64,000 bases of DNA from Lachnospiraceae bacterium (GCA_015056815.1 SVFN01000007.1:1-64000); one strand, 5' to 3'. Shown: positions 35,012 to 46,197, counted from the first letter of the stretch. Notes: generated by a model from the sequence alone, not told the origin. Program-made: numbers and translations.

Positions 35012-35611
35012 ATGGAAATCTTATATCGTTACCACAACAATCTGTATGTGAATCTCACAAACAAATGTCCTTGTGCCTGTACGTTCTGTCTCAGACAGAC
35101 TACCGACCATGTCGGAGAATCCACGAGGCTCTGGCTGGAGCGTGAGCCTTCCGCTAAGGAGGCGATCGCGGAGTTTGACAAATTTGATATGTCTCAGTTT
35201 GAGGAAGTCGTTTTTTGCGGATTCGGTGAACCCACAGAAGCGTTTGAGGTCTTAAAGGAAGTGGCTTGCTTTGTCAAAAAGACTTATCATCTTCCGGTCC
35301 GTTTAAACACGAACGGTCTGGGCAACCTGGTGAACGGACGCGATATTGTTCCGGAGCTTGCGGGACTGGTCGATACGGTGTCCATCAGTTTGAACAATCC
35401 TCATCCCGAGGAATATCACAAGCTAGTCCGTTCCAGATTCGGTGATGTGTCTTTCCGGGCAATGTTAGACTTTGCAAAGGAATGTACGAAATACGTTCCG
35501 AACGTGATCATGTCTACCGTGGAGACAACCATTTCCAAAGAGGACGAAAAGGAATGCGCCGCACTTTGTGAGAGTCTCGGTGTAACCTACCGTATCAGAC
35601 CGTTTGAATAA
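35012..35611 (+). CDS. TatD-associated-type radical SAM protein
   Basis: A 199-residue small radical-SAM protein. The CX3CX2C cluster motif is NKCPCACTFC near residue 18-27, VVFCGFGEPTEAFEVL near 70 is the GGEP-like motif, and LNTNGLGN and SISLNNPHPEEY follow. The length and the sequence fit the TatD-associated radical SAM group. The ATG at 35012 has AGGTGA six bases upstream; a GTG at 35003 is possible. The substrate is unknown. Its stop lies within the palindrome shared with the convergent gene. Confidence 0.82.
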   Translation: MEILYRYHNNLYVNLTNKCPCACTFCLRQTTDHVGESTRLWLEREPSAKEAIAEFDKFDMSQFEEVVFCGFGEPTEAFEVLKEVACFVKKTYHLPVRLNTNGLGNLVNGRDIVPELAGLVDTVSISLNNPHPEEYHKLVRSRFGDVSFRAMLDFAKECTKYVPNVIMSTVETTISKEDEKECAALCESLGVTYRIRPFE

Positions 35612-36603
35612 GAAGGAGTCTCCTTCTTATTTGCATGCAATACTACCGGGACGATCCCGATCAGACAGGGTACGATCATGATAAAAAAACGGTACAGGAT
35701 CACTGCTGTCGCCGCCAGTACCCCATAGGCACTTCCATAGAATAAGGTAAAGACATATTCCAGTGTCCCGATGCCTGCCGGAGCCACCATGACTCCGGCC
35801 AGAGTGCTGATGACTGCCATCCGACAGACGCAAAGCGGAAGGTTCACTTCGTATTTTGTCAAAAAGACCACTGCCGGGATCACATACCAGCAAAGCAGTT
35901 TCCCCAGATTGTAAAAAACACATTTCGCGATCTTCTCCGGATCTTTCCAGATCTGTTTACCCGCCTCATTAAACTCCTCGATTTTTTTATGAAGAGATAT
36001 CTGCTTTTCGGGAAATCTCCTAAGCAGGACCCCGATCAGCCCCTGCAGCGCACTTTTGACCTTTTCCGAGCAGGAAAGCAAGAACAAGGCCAGTGTGATG
36101 CCTGCGGATACAAGTACACCAAGCACCGCAAACTTCAGGTATGGTTGTATTTGTTCTTTTCCAAAGAGCAGGCATATTGCCAGTCCTGCAATTCCCAGGA
36201 TGGTGATCATCATCTTCTGGAAGATATACTGGATTAACGTCATGCCCGTAGCGCGGCTTACCGGGATACGCTCTTTGGACAGATAATAAATCTCAGCGAT
36301 CCCCGCACCGGAGCCAAGGGTTACCAGCTTGTAAAACGCTGCGTAGAACGCGCATTCCACACCCTTTTTAAAGGATACGCCCTCCCCTTTGTTGCCCGAT
36401 ATCGTGCTGATGAGCGCCCCTTCCAGAATCCCGTAAAATACGGTCACTGCCAGGCAGATCACGCTGCAGTGCACGGGAAGATGCCGGATCTGTCCGACCG
36501 CCTCTGTGATCAGCTCCTTCTTCGTCCGATAGACGATCGCGATCAGTAAAAGGACGATCAGCCATTTGATGATGTTTTTCCAAGTGTTTGCATTCTTTTC
36601 CAT
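35587..36603 (-). CDS. LPG-synthase-like (UPF0104) integral membrane protein
   Basis: A 338-residue membrane protein with about eight helices, resembling the flippase half of MprF. GAGIAEIYYLSKERIPVSRA near 105 and VMVAPAGIGTLEYVFTLFYG near 275 are the conserved segments; the second, AGIGTLEYVF, is the core signature. No soluble lysyltransferase domain is present. Proteins of this type are thought to move lipids or lipid-linked compounds. It converges on the radical-SAM gene with a 25-base overlap of coding ends. Confidence 0.83.
   Translation of the reverse strand: MEKNANTWKNIIKWLIVLLLIAIVYRTKKELITEAVGQIRHLPVHCSVICLAVTVFYGILEGALISTISGNKGEGVSFKKGVECAFYAAFYKLVTLGSGAGIAEIYYLSKERIPVSRATGMTLIQYIFQKMMITILGIAGLAICLLFGKEQIQPYLKFAVLGVLVSAGITLALFLLSCSEKVKSALQGLIGVLLRRFPEKQISLHKKIEEFNEAGKQIWKDPEKIAKCVFYNLGKLLCWYVIPAVVFLTKYEVNLPLCVCRMAVISTLAGVMVAPAGIGTLEYVFTLFYGSAYGVLAATAVILYRFFIMIVPCLIGIVPVVLHANKKETPSYSNGLIR
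35607..35631. terminator. 12-bp perfect palindrome at convergent gene ends
   Basis: AATAAGAAGGAG, one T, then CTCCTTCTTATT. It contains the stop codon of the radical-SAM gene and codes for the KKETPSYS part of the membrane protein on the other strand. It probably serves as a two-way terminator. Confidence 0.55.
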
Positions 36604-36753
36604 ATTTTCACTTCTTTATATAATGATGTCAGAGTCAAAACCCGATATCCGGATTGTTTCGTTGCAATACGTAACACTTTAGCACACTCGGGATCTCTTT
36701 TCAAGTCCTGATAAAGTTCTTTCCGCTTACTGTTCAAACTCTATCATTTATGC

Positions 36754-36835
36754 TATATTTAGTTTGTGCGTTTGGGCAACCGGTCCATGAATGCCACAGG
36801 CATTGAAAATGATATGCCAAGACGAGATCACCGGT
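36754..36835 (+). promoter_or_regulatory. Promoter and folded leader of the EEP-domain gene
   Basis: An extended -10 (TGCTATATT, TATATT at 36754-36759) with a poor -35 (TGTTCA) is followed by a leader in which ACCGGT at 36779-36784 can pair with ACCGGT at 36830-36835 around a small AATGCC/GGCATT hairpin (36790-36804). The compact fold resembles a riboswitch-like domain but matches none I recognise. The rest of the 36604-36871 gap shows nothing clear. Confidence 0.4.
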
Positions 36836-36871
36836 AAATGAAACCGGACTGTTTGAAAAAGGAGTAAAAGA

Positions 36872-37954
36872 ATGTTTAAAAAAGGAAAAATCTGGAAAAT
36901 ACCGCTTGGTATCTTAGGAACTGCAGCTCTGATCGTGGGAGGCTATGTGTCTTATGTGCTTCTGACCTATTCCCGGATCGAGGATAATGTGAGTATCGCT
37001 TCCGAAGGAAATGCAGAGCTTGTCGCAAAGCCGGACGAGGAATATACCATTGTTTCCTACAACGCCGGTTTTGGAGCCTATACTGCTGACTTTACCTTCT
37101 TTATGGATGAAGGGAAGGAAAGTCGCGCAAGAAGCGCTCAGAGTGTAAAGACCTGTATAGACGAGATCGGCGACCGTGCCCTCTCTTTTTCGCCGGATCT
37201 GGTACTCTTTCAGGAAATCGATACGGATTCTACCAGAAGTTACCATATCAATGAGGCCGATCTTCTCAAAGAGAAATTTCAAAGTGTCGGTCAGTTTGAC
37301 AATGTGTTTGCCAGGAACTATCATTCCGCCTATCTGATGTATCCGTTATACAAGCCGCATGGCGCGTCCAATTCCGGACTTCTGACCTTCAGCAGATTTA
37401 CGGTCTCCTCTTCCCTGCGAAGAAGTCTTCCTATTGCGACCGATATCAAGAAGGTGCTGGATCTGGACCGCTGCTATTGTATTTCCCGTATTCCGGTGGA
37501 AAACGGAAAAGAATTAGTCCTGATCAACACGCATTTATCTGCTTACGGTACCGACGCCGCACAGGGAAATGCGCAGCTGGAAATGTTATTTGCGGATATG
37601 AAGGCCGAATATGAGAAGGGAAATTACGTAATCTGCGGCGGTGATTTCAATCATGACTTTACGACCACTTCCAAAGAATATTTTAACCCCGGCACCGACA
37701 AGACTTACAGCTGGTGTCATCCGTTCCCGGATGCGATCATTCCGGATGGATTCTCCAAATGTACGGACTATGCCGAAGGGATGGTGTCCTCTTCCCGCTA
37801 TACGAACATCCCGTATTGTGAGGACAGCTTTACGGTGATCCTTGACGGATATATCGTTTCCGACAATGTATCCTGCGAATATGTGCAGAATATAGATACC
37901 GGATACGAGTATACGGATCATAATCCGGTAGTGATGAAATTCCGGTTGAACTGA
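36872..37954 (+). CDS. Membrane-anchored endonuclease/exonuclease/phosphatase-fold protein
   Basis: A 360-residue protein with an N-terminal membrane anchor or uncleaved signal (8-32) and an outside EEP domain. The metal/catalytic motifs are all present: SYNAGF near 63, LVLFQEID near 110, LVLINTHLSAYG near 205, CGGDFNHDF near 245 and YTDHNPVV near 350. Family members cleave phosphodiesters in nucleic acids or lipids (DNase I, sphingomyelinase types); the extracytoplasmic location favours nutrient or lipid processing. An AAAAAGGAG site precedes the ATG. Confidence 0.85.
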   Translation: MFKKGKIWKIPLGILGTAALIVGGYVSYVLLTYSRIEDNVSIASEGNAELVAKPDEEYTIVSYNAGFGAYTADFTFFMDEGKESRARSAQSVKTCIDEIGDRALSFSPDLVLFQEIDTDSTRSYHINEADLLKEKFQSVGQFDNVFARNYHSAYLMYPLYKPHGASNSGLLTFSRFTVSSSLRRSLPIATDIKKVLDLDRCYCISRIPVENGKELVLINTHLSAYGTDAAQGNAQLEMLFADMKAEYEKGNYVICGGDFNHDFTTTSKEYFNPGTDKTYSWCHPFPDAIIPDGFSKCTDYAEGMVSSSRYTNIPYCEDSFTVILDGYIVSDNVSCEYVQNIDTGYEYTDHNPVVMKFRLN

Positions 37955-38004
37955 AGCCTTCGTATCGCATTCCCATCTTTATCTGTAAAAGGATCTTACA
38001 TCAA

Positions 38005-38035
38005 AAGTCCCATAGACATGCTGTCTATGGGACTT
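38005..38035. terminator. 14-bp bidirectional terminator between EEP gene and gdhA
   Basis: AAGTCCCATAGACA pairs perfectly with TGTCTATGGGACTT around a three-base loop. On the minus strand TTTTGATG follows. It separates the convergent genes. Confidence 0.85.
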
Positions 38036-38061
38036 CATTATCTTATCTGGCCGGCCAGTGA

Positions 38062-39521
<1,460 letters not shown>

Positions 39522-39601
39522 AATTTATTTTTCGTATTTAGTAGATTTTAACAAGCTGACGCTTTGGTGTGGTAAAGTTACACAATGGATCTCGAAATGA
39601 A

Positions 39602-39636
39602 AAAGGCTTCCCATACGCATTGTATGAAAAGCCTTT
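39602..39636. terminator. Terminator of the SH3b gene
   Basis: AAAGGCTT pairs with AAGCCTTT, with an inner CATAC/GTATG stem. On the minus strand TTTTTCATTT follows, fitting termination of the SH3b gene; the plus-strand side also has a T-rich tail. Confidence 0.75.
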
Positions 39637-39644
39637 GTTTATGC

Positions 39645-41135
39645 TTAGTTGAATGTTACATATTCGGATTTGACATAGCCCACTTTATCGCCATACTGGA
39701 TCTTGCTCCAGCCGTCCTCCTGCTTCATGAGAAGTTTGTAAGTCTCGCCCGCGAAGGCATTCCCCAGCTTCTCAGCACCTTCTCCACTGGAAGCACGTAC
39801 ATTGACACTCTCCTTGATCGTAACAGTGCCCTGGGACTGTCCGCCGCCGTTGTCTGCAGAAGCTGCAGCGTTATCCGTCTGAGCCGGCTGTGTATTGTCA
39901 GCTGCCGGCTGTGAATCACCGGAAACCACCTGTAAAAACTCAGATTTAACATAGCCTTCCTGTCCGTTATAATCAATCCTGCTCCAGCCGTTTTCTTTTG
40001 CCTCATATCTTGTCACTTTTGCACCTGCGTCCAGTCTTCCGATCTTGTCCGCATTCTCGCTGTCGGACGCTCTGACATTAACTGCCTCAGATGCCATAAC
40101 GGTCTGGGTGGAAGCTGCAGCTGTATCCGCAGGAGCTGCTTCCTGTGTATCCGCCGGTGCAGCATCTGTATTCCCGGCGCTCTCAGCATCACCGTTACTG
40201 TCTTTTTCTTTCGCTTCCATGGCCGCTGCCACTTCCGTACCGAGTCTGGTAGGAAGCTCATCCATGAATTTCTTCAGATCCGCATCCGCTTCGATGGCTT
40301 CGTTATAGGCAACCTGTGTGCGGTTGATCAGATCCACCGCCTCTGCGTCCGTCGCGGCATCCTTGATGCACTGTGCCACATTCTCATCCAAAGCGCCGTC
40401 ATAAATACCAAGCTTACCGTCATCTCCCTGACAGATATACATGGTCGTAAGTCCCGGTGCCAGTGTGTTGACATCCTTAAAGTTAATATCATAACTTACA
40501 AATGCCACATAAGAGCTGTCTACCGGTCCTAACTTGGTGTAGACTTTGATATTCTCATATCCCTCGATATAGGCACTCTTGGTCTCAAGCTTTAAGAGCT
40601 CTTCTTCGCTGGTATCACTCTTAAGCTGCATGATCTTGTCACCGTCGCCGCTTGCCATTGCATCAAAATATTCTTTGACGAGGCTGTTTACCTCTTCATA
40701 GGCATCCTCCTGCAGGCTGCCGTCGTCTACAAATTCGGGCTCTGCTGGTTCTGTTTCCGTCTCTGCCGGTGCAGGCTGCTCCTGCGCTGTCCCGTCAGCA
40801 GGTGTTTCCTCCTGTTCAACGGTCTGTGACTCCTCCACCTTCGTCTCCGGCTCTTTCTGTGCACGGTCTCCGGAAGAGGCAGCATAGACTGCTATGATGA
40901 TGATCGCAAGCAGAATGACCACGCCGCCGATGATATATCCGGCAAACATCCGGTCCTCTTTAAACTGCTCCGCGAACTCCTCCACGCCGCCGACTTCCTC
41001 CTTCACCGGTCTGTGCGGTGAAGCTTTTCTGGGGCGCTCTCTTACTTCCTGTTTTGCTTTATGTACGGTCTTTTCTTCCGCAGCAGTTTCTGCGGTCGTC
41101 TTTTTTTTGCTATCCTGACTGGTCTCCTGACTCAC
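39645..41135 (-). CDS. Membrane-anchored protein with two bacterial SH3 domains
   Basis: A 496-residue protein starting at GTG (AAAGGGTGA site five bases upstream). The basic N-terminal 60 residues are cytoplasmic, a single membrane helix lies at about 66-86, then an acidic Glu/Thr/Pro-rich linker, a globular nuclear-transport-factor-like region (about 140-300) with NSLVKEYFDAMASGDGDKIM, an Ala-rich linker, and two SH3b domains: VNVRASDSENADKIG near 348 and VNVRASSGEGAEKLG near 445. SH3b domains usually bind peptidoglycan. A role at the cell wall is likely but unspecified. Confidence 0.82.
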   Translation of the reverse strand: MSQETSQDSKKKTTAETAAEEKTVHKAKQEVRERPRKASPHRPVKEEVGGVEEFAEQFKEDRMFAGYIIGGVVILLAIIIIAVYAASSGDRAQKEPETKVEESQTVEQEETPADGTAQEQPAPAETETEPAEPEFVDDGSLQEDAYEEVNSLVKEYFDAMASGDGDKIMQLKSDTSEEELLKLETKSAYIEGYENIKVYTKLGPVDSSYVAFVSYDINFKDVNTLAPGLTTMYICQGDDGKLGIYDGALDENVAQCIKDAATDAEAVDLINRTQVAYNEAIEADADLKKFMDELPTRLGTEVAAAMEAKEKDSNGDAESAGNTDAAPADTQEAAPADTAAASTQTVMASEAVNVRASDSENADKIGRLDAGAKVTRYEAKENGWSRIDYNGQEGYVKSEFLQVVSGDSQPAADNTQPAQTDNAAASADNGGGQSQGTVTIKESVNVRASSGEGAEKLGNAFAGETYKLLMKQEDGWSKIQYGDKVGYVKSEYVTFN

Positions 41136-41227
41136 AAAATCACCCTTTCTTAACGAACTGCATGCATCATGATCCGTATTCTCTCATATATTGCTCAGAC
41201 CACAATGCCAATATCCGGTTACAAATA

Positions 41228-41254
41228 AAAAAGAGGTCACTATCCCCTCTTTTT
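41228..41254 (-). terminator. Terminator after tRNA-Arg
   Basis: On the minus strand AAAAAGAGG pairs with CCTCTTTTT and TTATT follows, two bases after the tRNA end. Confidence 0.8.
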
Positions 41255-41256
41255 CA

Positions 41257-41328
41257 TGTGCCCGAGAGGAATCGAACCCCCATCGGCTGAACCGGAATCA
41301 GCTGTTTTATCCATTAAACTACGGGCAC
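41257..41328 (-). tRNA. tRNA-Arg (anticodon CCG)
   Basis: A 72-nt cloverleaf on the minus strand. The acceptor stem is GTGCCCG/CGGGCAC, the D arm GTTTAATGGATAAAAC, the anticodon stem GCTGA/TCAGC with loop TTCCGGT (anticodon CCG, codon CGG) and the T loop TTCGATT. The 3' CCA is not encoded; the discriminator is A. It stands alone with its own promoter and terminator. Confidence 0.93.
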
Positions 41329-41392
41329 TCATGTGTGTGATGGCAAAGCCTGCAACAACCATTTGTTACAAAATTGTTACATCACTTTGCCT

Positions 41393-41421
41393 ATCATAAC
41401 ACACTTTTTTCTTTATGACAA
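41393..41421 (-). promoter_or_regulatory. Promoter of tRNA-Arg
   Basis: TTGTCA (41416-41421) and TATGAT (41393-41398) are 17 bases apart on the minus strand, with a TGT extension before the -10. It is one of the strongest promoters in the window and lies about 65 bases before the tRNA. Confidence 0.75.
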
Positions 41422-41497
41422 GTGTTAGTTGAAAATTTGTTAGTCTGATTTTATGCCAGCCCGTATCCGCCGGATCTTTACGCCCGGCCGGAAGGCA

Positions 41498-44400
41498 TTA
41501 TTTTATCTTTTGAGCCGGTTTGTTCAGTCCTTTCTTCGGCAGGAACTTCTTATAAATAGCCCGCTGTTTCTTCGGTACTTTTGCAACCGCCCCGGGATGG
41601 ATGTTCTGAAAGGCTCCGCCTCCTACGCTCTTTTTGGTCAGCAGGGCACTCCTGATCACGATCTTCTTTAACTTCCTGCAGCCTTTAAAAGCGTTTTTGC
41701 CGATCTTTGCCACATTCTTTCCGATCGTGACACCGGCAAGGTTTTTACAGCCTTTGCCTGCTTTCGGCTCGATGGCGGTCACTTTATAGGTGATCCCGTT
41801 GAAGGTCACAGTATCCGGTATTTTGATGGATTTTGTCTTTACACTTAACGGAGCCTTGTAAGAGACTTCCCCGCCCGTGCTTCCCGCCTTCGTCACAAGG
41901 TAGTCTGCGTTTTTGTCGGAAAGCACAGTGCCTTTTTTCGGAGCCTGCGTCTGCATGACAGGCTGCTCCTTATCGTTTTGTCCTGTCTGTCCGCTGTCGG
42001 ACGGGATCGGTGCCGGCTCCTGAGTCTGTCCGGTTTCTTTCTCCTTCCAGCAGATCCCAACGGTAAGGTCTCCTTCCACAACGATCGTCTCGCCGGGCTG
42101 ATACTCTGTGCCGTTTACCAGCCATGCGGCAAATTCTTTGCCCTCAGGCGGCGTGATCGTGCAGGCGGGAAGCGCAAAGCTGTCACCTTTTTGCAGCTGC
42201 TGCGCTCCCATCAGACCGTTTCCGCCGTTTGCATCGTAGGTAACGGTATAAACCGTTTCAGACTCCTCCTCTTCCGATGCCAAAGCATCTTCGCCTACGG
42301 TGAAATAAACATAGATGATATACTGATCATACAAATCCTTCACCACGATCGTTTTCCAGCCGTCTGCCTTCGCATTGACGGTTTCTTCCAGAATGTATTT
42401 CCCGTTTCTGTCCGTCTTCGTGTTGTCCTGTATCACATAAAACTTCGCACGATAGGTCTGTCCGTCCTCATATTCCGTAAACTTTTCGTCAATCTCATCA
42501 TCGTAAACGGAATCATTGTGTGCATTTTCTTTTACCAGTCCTACAGTGATGTCATGACACAACACTCCCTTGTTTGCTTTCAGATTCAGCTCGTTTCTCT
42601 GATGCAATAAATCAGTCTCATCAAATGCAAGTTTTTTGTCCCCGTTCTCCGGAACACTTAGTGAGATATCGATCTGGCTCACATATTCATCCGCCGGATC
42701 CACAATTTCCGGGACAGCCGGGAGCAAAAGCGTGTAGCTGTCCTCATCCTTTATCCCGTTACAGATGGGATCTTTGCTGCCGTTTTTTCTGATCTCATTG
42801 CCATCCCAAACGCCTGTGCCCTGATAGGTCTTGCCATTGACCGTCACTGCAAACGCATATTTGTCACCCAGATATCGGTTTTCTTCTTCCTTATAAATCT
42901 CATAAAACTCTGCGTCCACCGGGAAAGAAACGCCTTCCTTCGGTGTGATCGTGATCATCGGATTGTATTCGATATGTCCGGCAAAGGTGTCTAAAGTCGT
43001 CGGATAGCCGTCATTCGTCCAGGTCAGCGTCGCCGTATACTCCGCGCCATCCGGCACTTTTAACGGCGTACCTGCTGCCGGTATGCTCTCCCCGAAGGAA
43101 GGAAGCGCAAACTCCACTTCCGCCTGTCGCAGCGGCACACACACGGTGGTCTTGGAGGAAATATCTCCGACCGTTCTGGTGATCACCGCCGTCCCGGTCT
43201 TTTTGCAGGTCACGACGCCGTACTTGTCCACCTGCGCCACCATGGGATCGGAAGATGTCCAGCTTTCTTCCCCGGAAACCTCTGCGTATTTCGGAATAGT
43301 ATTGCTCTGTAAGCAGATTTCTTCTCCCACTTTGCCATTAAAGACATAGCTGTCCGTCACATCATGATCCGAAACACAGATCTGCAGTTTCTGAAGTTTG
43401 TGGGTGAGATGGATCTTCACCGGCTGAAAATGCACTTCTTTCTGCGTGGCATTGTCTACCCCGTATCCGCTGATCTCATAATCTCCCGCCGGCAGATCAA
43501 AGATTTCTCCCGCCTTCTGGCTGCCGGAAATCCCAAAGAATTTTCTGAAATCGAATTTCAGTTCATCCTCCTGTACATTTTTAGAGCTGTTCAAAGTCGT
43601 ATTTACCGGCTCGACTCCCTCCGGATACCCGGAAAGACTGATATGGAATGACCGATAGCCATTTGCTGTCAGACCATCTCCTGCCAGCTTTGCAACAATG
43701 TCAATTGGCATTTTATAGTTATCGGGAGTGACCTCGTACTCAGACGGTGCGGTCAGTTCTCCTGTCAACGTGCCGTCTCCGTATCCCACCGTATAGAGGT
43801 TTGACCCATAATACTCGGATCCCTTAAAGAACAGACGGTATTGTTCACTGTTTCCATAGGTCGTATCGACCTTTATCTGATAATAAGTGCCTTCCTCTGT
43901 CACGACCACATCTTCTTTGGGAACAGGTGACCAGAAAGATCTGTTCGTGCTGTCCCATCCATAGATCCGCCATTCAAACTGATCGCCCTTAGTCGTATCG
44001 GCACATAGGCACACATATTTGCTGGGAGAACTGGGTTTGATGATCACACGTCCGTCACCGTTCTCCATTTCTCCTATCTTCTCATCAGCCGGATTTGTGG
44101 CATAAATCCTTGGGATTTTCCGGACCTTTCCGGATGCAGACGTCCCCTTGCCGGTCACATCATACCCGTCTTTCATCAGGGTGATGGAAAGGCTGAGCTT
44201 TGTCTCCCCGTCCTGCAGATCCGTTAGCAGGATCTTATCCGGGATCTCTCCTTCGGAGCCTTCCAGCTTTGCATTACTAAAGATCCGGGTCTTTTCTTTG
44301 TCATCCGCTCTGCTAATGTAACGGAGCGTGGCGATATAGGTATCGATCCTGCCATGATCGATCAGCTTTTTCATGTTCGAAACGGTATAGGATGGTTTGG

Positions 44401-46006
44401 GTGTGATCAGATATCCCTCCATTGTATCCTCTCCGCTCCATCCGCTGTTTGCGGTCAGATCGACGGCCGGATCCACAGGATGGATAAATACTTCACAGGA
44501 ACAGTTATATCCGGTCGTATACTCTCTTGCGTTTTTCCAGGATACCTCTCCTGTCGCTTTCAGATAATACTGCTCTCCGTACTGAAGTTTATCCAGATCA
44601 TCTGCGGGAAGCTTTGATAAATCGATATTCCCGTCCGGCGATCTATAGGTGATGATCACCTTTTCCTTTCCTTTTTCGAAGTGACTGATCTCAAATGTCA
44701 CAGTCCGTTTAAAGGATTTGATCTCATCATAATCCAGAGGCAGCGCCTCGATCCAGGGATCGCAATAATCAAACCATGTATTCCTGACGACCCCCAGTCC
44801 GAAGGAAAGAGAAGCATGCTTATCCCACTCATACGTCCTGTTCACGCTCTTCACCAGTAACCGCCCGGCCTGATTATCATAAATGGCTGTTTCCGCTTCT
44901 CTCGGCGGTGTAACGGTCAGACGGCTGTGTGTGTTTAAAAAATCATACTGTCTGTATTCATCCGCTTCCATGGTTCCTCTGTCATATTCGCTGACCACGG
45001 CAGAATCCCGGATCGATTCCGCGTCCACGCCGATCATGCCGTAGGACGTGTCAAACGCGGATGAAACACTGTTTGTCGCCACGATATCCAGATCCTGTTT
45101 ATAGGTATTAAAAAATCCGCCATAAACATATACTTTTTTCCAATAACTGTCTATCAGGTTATCGTTCTCCCAATCTGCCTCGCACATCTGCACACAGTCG
45201 GCACAGCCTTCTCCCAAAAACTCTCCGTCGTGGATGATCACCTCTGTTTCCTGCGCTGTGCCCGCGACAGCTAACGCAGCATTGCGGACGGTTGCCGCGT
45301 CGCCGGCTTTTTGGTGCAGCCGAAATCCCCTTCCGGAAATATGTCCGCCATTAAAGACAGCCGTTCCGTTCTTTACCGCCACTGCTGTTCCGTTGATCTG
45401 CTTATAATAGCTCTTTGCCTTGGAGGCAACGTAAAACTTAGAAGATCTGCCGGCGCTCAGATATCCGCCGTTGACGCGCAGCGCCCCGCCATCCACCTCG
45501 ATCAGATTGCGCTGCAGCATATAGGGGCTGTTGGTCTCGGATAAAGAACCATTATAATTGATCTCGCCGTCGTCTTCGGAATCATTCACAACAAGCGTAG
45601 CATCCTTTGGCACCTTAAACATCCAGAATTCACCCTCTGCGGCTCCCAGATCGTTGCTTAAGCTGATATCATGCCCCGCAAGCTCGATGATCTTAACCCC
45701 GGTACCGACAGTGATCCAGTAAGTATCTGCCGTATCTCCGGCTTTTAGCGAAAATCTGCCTTTTTCCCCGATCCGCTCTTCCAGATCATCCGTCAGGACC
45801 AGTTGATAATTGCCGCTTTTTTGCGCATAGGTCTTAAACGTATCTGCATCCGGGACCTCGACTTTTACCGGATTTGTCATGGTCTGCTGCCTGGGCGCAT
45901 CCTGCCACAGTGTATCCGCCTTTACCGGTCCCGCCATGGATAACAACAGTCCCGCCGTCAGCGCCAGAACCGGTGTAAGCCATTTTTTCCTGCCTTTTTG
46001 TAACAT
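41498..46006 (-). CDS. Very large secreted surface protein (Ig-like, InlB-type and LRR modules)
   Basis: A 1502-residue exported protein. The signal peptide (1-31) ends near GPVKA. The first 400 residues form a right-handed-helix-like region with NGG turns (VNGGYLSAG, FNGGHISG, IHDGEFLG). A Big_2-type Ig domain is near 930-1000 (VAQVDKYGVVTCKKTGTAVI), an InlB-B-like repeat near 1295-1365 (YTVTYDANGGNGLMG) and a BspA-type leucine-rich region near 1415-1470 (KNLAGVTIGKNVAKIGKNAF). There is no LPXTG or other obvious anchor; the C-terminus is very basic and may hold the protein to the wall electrostatically. Adhesion or interaction with host or neighbour cells is inferred. Confidence 0.85.
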   Translation of the reverse strand: MLQKGRKKWLTPVLALTAGLLLSMAGPVKADTLWQDAPRQQTMTNPVKVEVPDADTFKTYAQKSGNYQLVLTDDLEERIGEKGRFSLKAGDTADTYWITVGTGVKIIELAGHDISLSNDLGAAEGEFWMFKVPKDATLVVNDSEDDGEINYNGSLSETNSPYMLQRNLIEVDGGALRVNGGYLSAGRSSKFYVASKAKSYYKQINGTAVAVKNGTAVFNGGHISGRGFRLHQKAGDAATVRNAALAVAGTAQETEVIIHDGEFLGEGCADCVQMCEADWENDNLIDSYWKKVYVYGGFFNTYKQDLDIVATNSVSSAFDTSYGMIGVDAESIRDSAVVSEYDRGTMEADEYRQYDFLNTHSRLTVTPPREAETAIYDNQAGRLLVKSVNRTYEWDKHASLSFGLGVVRNTWFDYCDPWIEALPLDYDEIKSFKRTVTFEISHFEKGKEKVIITYRSPDGNIDLSKLPADDLDKLQYGEQYYLKATGEVSWKNAREYTTGYNCSCEVFIHPVDPAVDLTANSGWSGEDTMEGYLITPKPSYTVSNMKKLIDHGRIDTYIATLRYISRADDKEKTRIFSNAKLEGSEGEIPDKILLTDLQDGETKLSLSITLMKDGYDVTGKGTSASGKVRKIPRIYATNPADEKIGEMENGDGRVIIKPSSPSKYVCLCADTTKGDQFEWRIYGWDSTNRSFWSPVPKEDVVVTEEGTYYQIKVDTTYGNSEQYRLFFKGSEYYGSNLYTVGYGDGTLTGELTAPSEYEVTPDNYKMPIDIVAKLAGDGLTANGYRSFHISLSGYPEGVEPVNTTLNSSKNVQEDELKFDFRKFFGISGSQKAGEIFDLPAGDYEISGYGVDNATQKEVHFQPVKIHLTHKLQKLQICVSDHDVTDSYVFNGKVGEEICLQSNTIPKYAEVSGEESWTSSDPMVAQVDKYGVVTCKKTGTAVITRTVGDISSKTTVCVPLRQAEVEFALPSFGESIPAAGTPLKVPDGAEYTATLTWTNDGYPTTLDTFAGHIEYNPMITITPKEGVSFPVDAEFYEIYKEEENRYLGDKYAFAVTVNGKTYQGTGVWDGNEIRKNGSKDPICNGIKDEDSYTLLLPAVPEIVDPADEYVSQIDISLSVPENGDKKLAFDETDLLHQRNELNLKANKGVLCHDITVGLVKENAHNDSVYDDEIDEKFTEYEDGQTYRAKFYVIQDNTKTDRNGKYILEETVNAKADGWKTIVVKDLYDQYIIYVYFTVGEDALASEEEESETVYTVTYDANGGNGLMGAQQLQKGDSFALPACTITPPEGKEFAAWLVNGTEYQPGETIVVEGDLTVGICWKEKETGQTQEPAPIPSDSGQTGQNDKEQPVMQTQAPKKGTVLSDKNADYLVTKAGSTGGEVSYKAPLSVKTKSIKIPDTVTFNGITYKVTAIEPKAGKGCKNLAGVTIGKNVAKIGKNAFKGCRKLKKIVIRSALLTKKSVGGGAFQNIHPGAVAKVPKKQRAIYKKFLPKKGLNKPAQKIK

Positions 46007-46068
46007 TCTTCTTCCCCCTTATCCTTGATCAAAATCTGTACGATAGAAGCACCTGCACAGACAGTTTT

Positions 46069-46097
46069 ATTATACCTCTTTTTTTCGTGGCACACAT
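46069..46097 (-). promoter_or_regulatory. Possible promoter of the large surface protein
   Basis: A perfect TATAAT (plus 46069-46074) on the minus strand, with a weak -35 (ATGTGT) 17 bases upstream, about 60 bases before the start codon. Confidence 0.4.
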
Positions 46098-46197
46098 CCT
46101 CACAAGTGATGAATTCTACGAAAAAAACTCTCATGCTATAAGGTTCGGGCCGTAATGGCAAAGCCGGTGCGCAATTCAGCTGTAAACAGTGCCAAAA

